Shown here piece by piece: positions 60,199-64,000 of a stretch of DNA of 64,000 bases. The position numbers and the translations under genes were made by a program. Positions within the stretch are counted from its first letter, which is position 1. Every line of letters begins with the position of its first letter. The notes below the pieces were generated by a model. The model was not told the DNA's origin and ran no database searches. It was given only the letters and a program-made list of their open reading frames with translations. Source of the stretch: Streptomyces sp. NBC_00078. Its GTDB lineage: Bacteria > Actinomycetota > Actinomycetes > Streptomycetales > Streptomycetaceae. The stretch covers positions 8,060,001 through 8,124,000 of the forward strand of contig NZ_JAPELX010000001.1 in the NCBI RefSeq assembly GCF_026343335.1, in the 5' to 3' direction.

Positions 60199-61116
60199 AT
60201 GGCGGACGACACGGGTTCGGGCACAGCTGTGAGACGTCGGCGGCGCGGGATCGCGATGGGGGCGGCACTCGGCGGCTGTGCCCTCGTCGCCGTATCGACG
60301 ACTCCTGCCGCGGCGCACGGCGGGGGAGGCGGCCGCGACACTCGCTACGTGTCGCTCGGGGACTCGTACACGGCGGGCCCGCTCATCCCGACGCAGGTGG
60401 ACGCGAACTGCGCCCGCTCCGACCACAATTACCCCTCGATCGTGGCGGCGGAGCGCAGGGTGACCTCGTTCAAGGACGTGAGCTGCAGCGGAGCGACGAC
60501 CGAGAACATGTGGAAGGCACAGGGCACCAACGACCCGCAGCTGAACGCGCTGCACCGGGACACCGATCTGGTGACGGTCCAGATCGGCGGCAACGACGTC
60601 GGATTCGGCTCCATCATCGCCACCTGCGCTCATCTCGGCCCCCAGGATCCGGCAGGGGACCCGTGCCGGCGCTACTACGCCTCCTCCGGGATCGACCAGC
60701 TGGCGGTCGACATCGCGCGGACGGCGCCGAAGGTCGACGCGGTGCTGCGGGCCGTGCGCGCCAGGGCACCGCACGCCCGGGTGCTCGTCGTCGGCTACCC
60801 GGACCTGCTGCCCGACGACGGCAGCGGCTGCTACCCCTCGGTGCCGTTCGCGGCGGGGGACTTCCCCTATCTGCGGGACACCGGCAAGCGACTGAACCTG
60901 ATGCTTGACCTGGTCGCCGAGTGGAACCGCGTCACGTACGTCGACACCTACGGCCCCACGCGGGGCCACGACATGTGCAAGGCGCCCGCGGACCGCTGGA
61001 TCGAACCACTCCAGCCGGCCTCGCCCGCTGCCCCGGCGCACCCGAACGCCAAGGGCGAGGAAGCGATGGCGCGTGCCGTACTCGAACGTCTGGGCAAGCG
61101 GCACGGCCGTCGCTGA
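60199..61116 (+). CDS. Secreted SGNH/GDSL lipase
   Basis: This 305-residue exported lipase/esterase resembles Streptomyces SGNH lipases. A twin-arginine-like N-terminus (RRRRRGIAMG) and signal peptide end near AAAHG. Block I is YVSLGDSYTAGP, block III is QIGGNDVGFGS, and the C-terminal Asp/His sit in AHPNAKGEEAM. Cys pairs around residues 75, 100, 155 and 215 are typical of extracellular disulfides. GGGGGAGG precedes ATG 60199. The acyl-ester specificity is not determined. Confidence 0.92.
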   Translation: MADDTGSGTAVRRRRRGIAMGAALGGCALVAVSTTPAAAHGGGGGRDTRYVSLGDSYTAGPLIPTQVDANCARSDHNYPSIVAAERRVTSFKDVSCSGATTENMWKAQGTNDPQLNALHRDTDLVTVQIGGNDVGFGSIIATCAHLGPQDPAGDPCRRYYASSGIDQLAVDIARTAPKVDAVLRAVRARAPHARVLVVGYPDLLPDDGSGCYPSVPFAAGDFPYLRDTGKRLNLMLDLVAEWNRVTYVDTYGPTRGHDMCKAPADRWIEPLQPASPAAPAHPNAKGEEAMARAVLERLGKRHGRR

Positions 61117-61250
61117 GCGGTGCGCCACCGATGTTCGTCGGCATTGGTGTGACGTTGGGTACGGGACGGAATGAAAGGAGCTGAACGGGCAACGTTCCCC
61201 TTCATGCCCCGTTTCACGCCCCGTACTCACAGCCCCCGGCAGGTGATTCG

Positions 61251-62405
61251 ATGACGACGGCGACCAGGGCGCCCCGGCCGCCGTCCGCCACCGAAACCGC
61301 CGCCACCCCCGAGAGTCCCTCGTCCGCCGCGGCGCCCTCACTGCCGTCCCTCACCGGGCTGCGCTGGGTCGCCGCGCTGCTGGTCTTCGGACTGCACGTG
61401 AACAACTTCCGCTATTTCGACGGAACCGCCGGCCGCACGGTGAACTGGGCGTTCGGGGCCGGCGCCACAGGTGTGTCGTTCTTCTTCGTGCTGTCCGGGT
61501 TCGTCCTGACCTGGTCCGCCCGTCCGGGCGACCGGGCACCCGCGTTCTGGCGGCGGCGCATCGCGCGCATCCTGCCGGTCCACCTGGTCACCGCCGCGAT
61601 CGCGCTGCTCATGGCCTACACGCTGGCCCACCAGACGAAGCCGACGCTGCGCCAGGGGCTGGCAAATGTCCTGCTGGTGCATTCCTGGTGGCGCCCGTGG
61701 TGGCAGACACTGGACCCGGTCAGCTGGTCACTGGCCTGCGAGGCCTTCTTCTACGCCGCCTTCCCGCTGCTTGCCCTTCTGCTGCGCCGGCTCGGCGGGC
61801 GGGGAGCGGCGGCGCTGGCCGGGGCGTCGGTGCTGGCGGTCCTGGCACTGGCCTGGGTGGACACGCACCACCGGCTCGGCCAGCCGATCGACTCCCTCCC
61901 CGCCGCGCGTCTGCCCGAGTTCGTCCTCGGGGCCGCCGTCGCCCGGCTGGTGCTGCTCGACCGGTGGCGCGGACCCGGCCTGGAGGCCTCGCTCGCCCTG
62001 GCGATCATCGGCTACTTCTTCGTCCCGCAGGTCACCGTCGGCTACCCGGCCACCACCTGCACCGTCATCGGCTTCGCACTGCTCATCCCGGCGGCGGCCG
62101 TCGCGGACCTGCGCGGCCTGCCGTCGCTGTGGCGCCACCGGCGACTGGTACGGCTGGGGGAGCTCTCGTTCGCCTTCTACATGGTCCACCTGCTGGTCCT
62201 GCGGGCCGGGACCAACCTGCTCGGCGTCAAACCCCGCTACGGCGTGACGGAGGGCCTGACCGTCACCGCCGTAGCGTTCGCCGTCTCCCTCGGCCTGTCC
62301 TGGATCCTGTACGAGGCGGTGGAACGGCCCGGTAGACGCCTGCTGCTGCGAGGCCGCCGCCGCACCGACACGCGCCTGCCGGCCGGCGGGCAGCCGGACG
62401 CCTAG
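61251..62405 (+). CDS. Acyltransferase 3 family membrane protein
   Basis: This 384-residue O-acyltransferase-like integral membrane protein (Acyl_transf_3) has about ten hydrophobic helices. The first contains GLRWVAALLVFGLHVNNFRY with the conserved His. GVSFFFVLSGFVLTW and the FWRRRIARILPVHL motif (Arg pair) are diagnostic. It probably acylates a sugar, peptidoglycan or antibiotic intermediate at the membrane. AGGTGA precedes the ATG. Confidence 0.92.
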   Translation: MTTATRAPRPPSATETAATPESPSSAAAPSLPSLTGLRWVAALLVFGLHVNNFRYFDGTAGRTVNWAFGAGATGVSFFFVLSGFVLTWSARPGDRAPAFWRRRIARILPVHLVTAAIALLMAYTLAHQTKPTLRQGLANVLLVHSWWRPWWQTLDPVSWSLACEAFFYAAFPLLALLLRRLGGRGAAALAGASVLAVLALAWVDTHHRLGQPIDSLPAARLPEFVLGAAVARLVLLDRWRGPGLEASLALAIIGYFFVPQVTVGYPATTCTVIGFALLIPAAAVADLRGLPSLWRHRRLVRLGELSFAFYMVHLLVLRAGTNLLGVKPRYGVTEGLTVTAVAFAVSLGLSWILYEAVERPGRRLLLRGRRRTDTRLPAGGQPDA

Positions 62406-62651
62406 CACGCAGCCTCCATGCCCCTCAGCCGGGTGTGCTCTCGCGCAGGACTCGGCGCGCCCGGCGACGCGGCGGTGCCCGGCAGTGGGGTCCGGGTCCT
62501 CGCCGCACGGCCGACCGCCGGCACTTCGAGGAGGTCGTCGGCCGTGAGGTCCACCATGGCGGCCCGCGTCGTCGCCGCAGTGCCCCCGTCGCCGCGGTAC
62601 TCACGGTGACGGGGCTTGTCGGCGACGGCCGGACGGCGGCCTTGGCGCGGC

Positions 62652-63128
62652 TCAGCCGCGCGGACGGGCAGCCGGTCCCGGCGACACCGTGACCTCTCGC
62701 GGGGAGAGCGCCGTGTGGTCGTCGGGGCACTCGACCACCACCCGGACCGGGGCGCCGCAGTCGCGGTGCCGGATGTCCAGGACCGGCCCCTCGGGATCGC
62801 CGACGTAGGTCTCGCCCCACTGCCGCAGGGCCACCAGGACGGGCCACAGGTCGCGGCCCTTGGGTGTGAGGCGGTACTCGTGCCGGGTCCGGCTGCCGCG
62901 CTCCTGGTAGGGGACGGTGGCCAGGATCCCGGCCGCGACCAGCTTGCGCAGCCGGTCGGCGAGGACCGCCTCGGAGAGCCCCATATGACGGCGGAAGTCG
63001 TCGAAGCGACGGACCCCGACGAAGGCGTCGCGCACGAGCAGCAGCGTCCACTTCTCGCCGACCAGGTCGAGGGTGCGCTGGACCGTGCAGTTCTCGGTGC
63101 TCGTCTCGAGCCACTTCATACCGCCCAT
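62652..63128 (-). CDS. HxlR-family regulator
   Basis: This 158-residue winged-helix regulator of the HxlR family (TVQRTLDLVGEKWTLLLVRD, FDDFRRHMGLSEAVLADRLR, RHEYRLTPKGRDLWPVLVAL) may sense redox or electrophiles through Cys14. ATG 63128 or 63119. It is divergent from a thioesterase gene across a 92-bp gap, a typical regulator/target arrangement. The 246 bp between its end and the acyltransferase hold no recognised gene. Confidence 0.9.
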   Translation of the reverse strand: MGGMKWLETSTENCTVQRTLDLVGEKWTLLLVRDAFVGVRRFDDFRRHMGLSEAVLADRLRKLVAAGILATVPYQERGSRTRHEYRLTPKGRDLWPVLVALRQWGETYVGDPEGPVLDIRHRDCGAPVRVVVECPDDHTALSPREVTVSPGPAARPRG

Positions 63129-63150
63129 CGTAGGGCACCTGGCTTCGTCA

Positions 63151-63180
63151 TTGACAGTCAGCGGAGGAGACAGCTAGCTT
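63151..63180 (+). promoter_or_regulatory. Sigma-70-type promoter of the thioesterase gene
   Basis: TTGACA (63151-63156) and TAGCTT (63175-63180) are separated by 18 bp. The -35 lies in a small dyad (TTGACAGTCA) close to the HxlR start, a plausible HxlR target. Confidence 0.55.
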
Positions 63181-63220
63181 CGAGAAGCAGAGTCAGAGGC
63201 CAGGGAGGAACGAAAGCCGC

Positions 63221-63715
63221 ATGGACCGCTCTCGTACGTACGACTGGGACGACCCCGCGATCTCGGCGGCCGCCGTCGGGCAGGGCTCCGGCCTGCACTT
63301 CCTGCGGGAGCTACTCGCCGGTCGGCTGCCCGCGCCGCCGATCGCCGCCACTCTGGGCATGGACCTCGAAGAGGTGGACCACGGGCACGCCGTGTTCTCC
63401 ATCGTGCCGGGGGAGGAGCACTACAATCCCATCGGCAGCGTCCACGGAGGGATCTACGCGACGATGCTCGACTCGGCGGCCGGCTGTGCCGTCCAGTCCA
63501 CCCTGCCGCAGGGCATGGCCTACACCTCGCTCGACCTGACGGTGAAGTTCCTGCGCCCGATCACGGCCGGCACGGGCAAGGTCCGCGCCGTCGGCAGTGT
63601 CCTCAGCAGCGGCCGGCGCACCGCCCTCGCCGAAGCTCGGCTCCTCGACCCGGCCGACCGCCTTCTGGCCCACGCGACCAGCAGCTGCATGCTGTTCCCG
63701 GCACCGGCCGTCTGA
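63221..63715 (+). CDS. PaaI-family hotdog thioesterase
   Basis: This 164-residue acyl-CoA thioesterase of the PaaI type has a hotdog-fold core: NPIGSVHGGIYATMLDSAAG, with the HGG motif and catalytic Asp, and YTSLDLTVKFLRPITAG. It likely hydrolyses aromatic or other acyl-CoA. GGGAGGAA precedes ATG 63221. It is divergent from HxlR, its presumed regulator. Confidence 0.92.
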   Translation: MDRSRTYDWDDPAISAAAVGQGSGLHFLRELLAGRLPAPPIAATLGMDLEEVDHGHAVFSIVPGEEHYNPIGSVHGGIYATMLDSAAGCAVQSTLPQGMAYTSLDLTVKFLRPITAGTGKVRAVGSVLSSGRRTALAEARLLDPADRLLAHATSSCMLFPAPAV

Positions 63716-63889
63716 GCCTCCCCTCCCGTACCGCTCGGTGCTGTTGCCGCCTTTCGTCCATGGGGGACATCAGCGCGTCCGACGGACAGGGAACCCACCC
63801 CTCCGCCGCCCACCCATTGCGGGCGCGCCCGGTACGCCGGAGTCTGGGAGCAACGCCGGGCCGGCAGGGCCTGCCCTAGGGAGGCGGCG

Positions 63890-64000
63890 ATGGTGTCGGA
63901 CAGCGGTGCGGCGGGTGCCGAACGGCAGCGGCTCCAGGAGGCCGACGCGGCCCGGGCGGGTTGGCGCCGGTGGGGCCCCTACCTCAGTGAACGGCGTCAG
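63890..64000 (+). CDS. MGH1/GH63-like glycoside hydrolase, 5' end only
   Basis: The last 37 codons begin at ATG 63890 with a GGGAGG 5 bp upstream. The product MVSDSGAAGAERQRLQEADA and GWRRWGPYLSERRQ fits the N-terminus of large MGH1-type (GH63-like, mannosylglycerate hydrolase/glucosidase) proteins, in which WxxWGPYLSERxWGTVRED is conserved. The rest lies beyond the window. Confidence 0.75.
   Translation, partial: MVSDSGAAGAERQRLQEADAARAGWRRWGPYLSERRQ

Overview
The window reads as chromosomal DNA of a Streptomyces-type actinomycete. GC is very high, GTG and TTG starts are common, and many gene pairs overlap by ATGA or GTGA. It also carries a hopanoid cluster, a conservon (cvnABCD), a ydaO-type (c-di-AMP) riboswitch before a LysM/M23 hydrolase, and at least one in-frame TTA codon. 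The species cannot be named from sequence alone.

Left block (1-23.5 kb), dense and well kept. After a cation-efflux gene and galE, a run of seven co-directional genes (2.2-9.3 kb) encodes two CDP-alcohol phosphotransferases, a sugar-1-phosphate-type nucleotidyltransferase, a glycerol-1-phosphate-dehydrogenase-like enzyme, a family 2 glycosyltransferase and a TagGH/Wzm-Wzt-like exporter. Together they look like a pathway that makes a CDP-polyol, moves the phospho-polyol to a membrane acceptor, glycosylates it and exports it. The product is not identifiable. An 18-bp terminator closes this run. The hopanoid operon follows (9.6-22.6 kb): hpnC, hpnD, hpnE, a polyprenyl diphosphate synthase, shc, hpnG, hpnH, ispG, dxs, hpnO. 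It thus contains two MEP-pathway genes that feed isoprenoid precursors. An XRE-cupin regulator with a tandem operator and a 41-residue membrane peptide follow.

Middle block (23.5-50 kb), accessory and eroding. Intact genes include a protein phosphatase, a GH36 alpha-galactosidase, the M23 hydrolase, a GDSL hydrolase, a TetR regulator, a Leu/Glu-type dehydrogenase, a metallo-beta-lactamase-fold protein, a cupin, an IS4 element with a 10-bp target duplication, AraC plus VOC genes, the conservon with a GAF gene, a GOLPH3-like protein, tdh-kbl with a LysR gene, an XRE/GNAT pair and a split transketolase. Between them lie several decayed genes: a putative polysaccharide-active enzyme, a thiamine-diphosphate enzyme with a nine-fold 9-bp expansion, a TetR gene and a phosphotransferase.

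Right block (50-64 kb). A tRNA-Pro(GGG) is followed by a terminator, the frameshifted tail of a tyrosine integrase, and a complete but isolated rpoA gene with no ribosomal-protein neighbours. Then come two secreted enzymes, an M24 peptidase fold protein, remnants of cadD and of a TIGR03084-like gene, a membrane protein, an IS630 remnant that abuts and probably supplies the stop of a flotillin gene, an NfeD-like partner, an SGNH lipase, an acyltransferase, an HxlR/thioesterase pair and the start of a GH63/MGH1-like glycosidase.

The most notable items are the orphan rpoA beside an integration scar, the unassigned CDP-polyol/export cluster, the repeat-expanded ThDP pseudogene, and the operator array of the hopanoid-side XRE gene.
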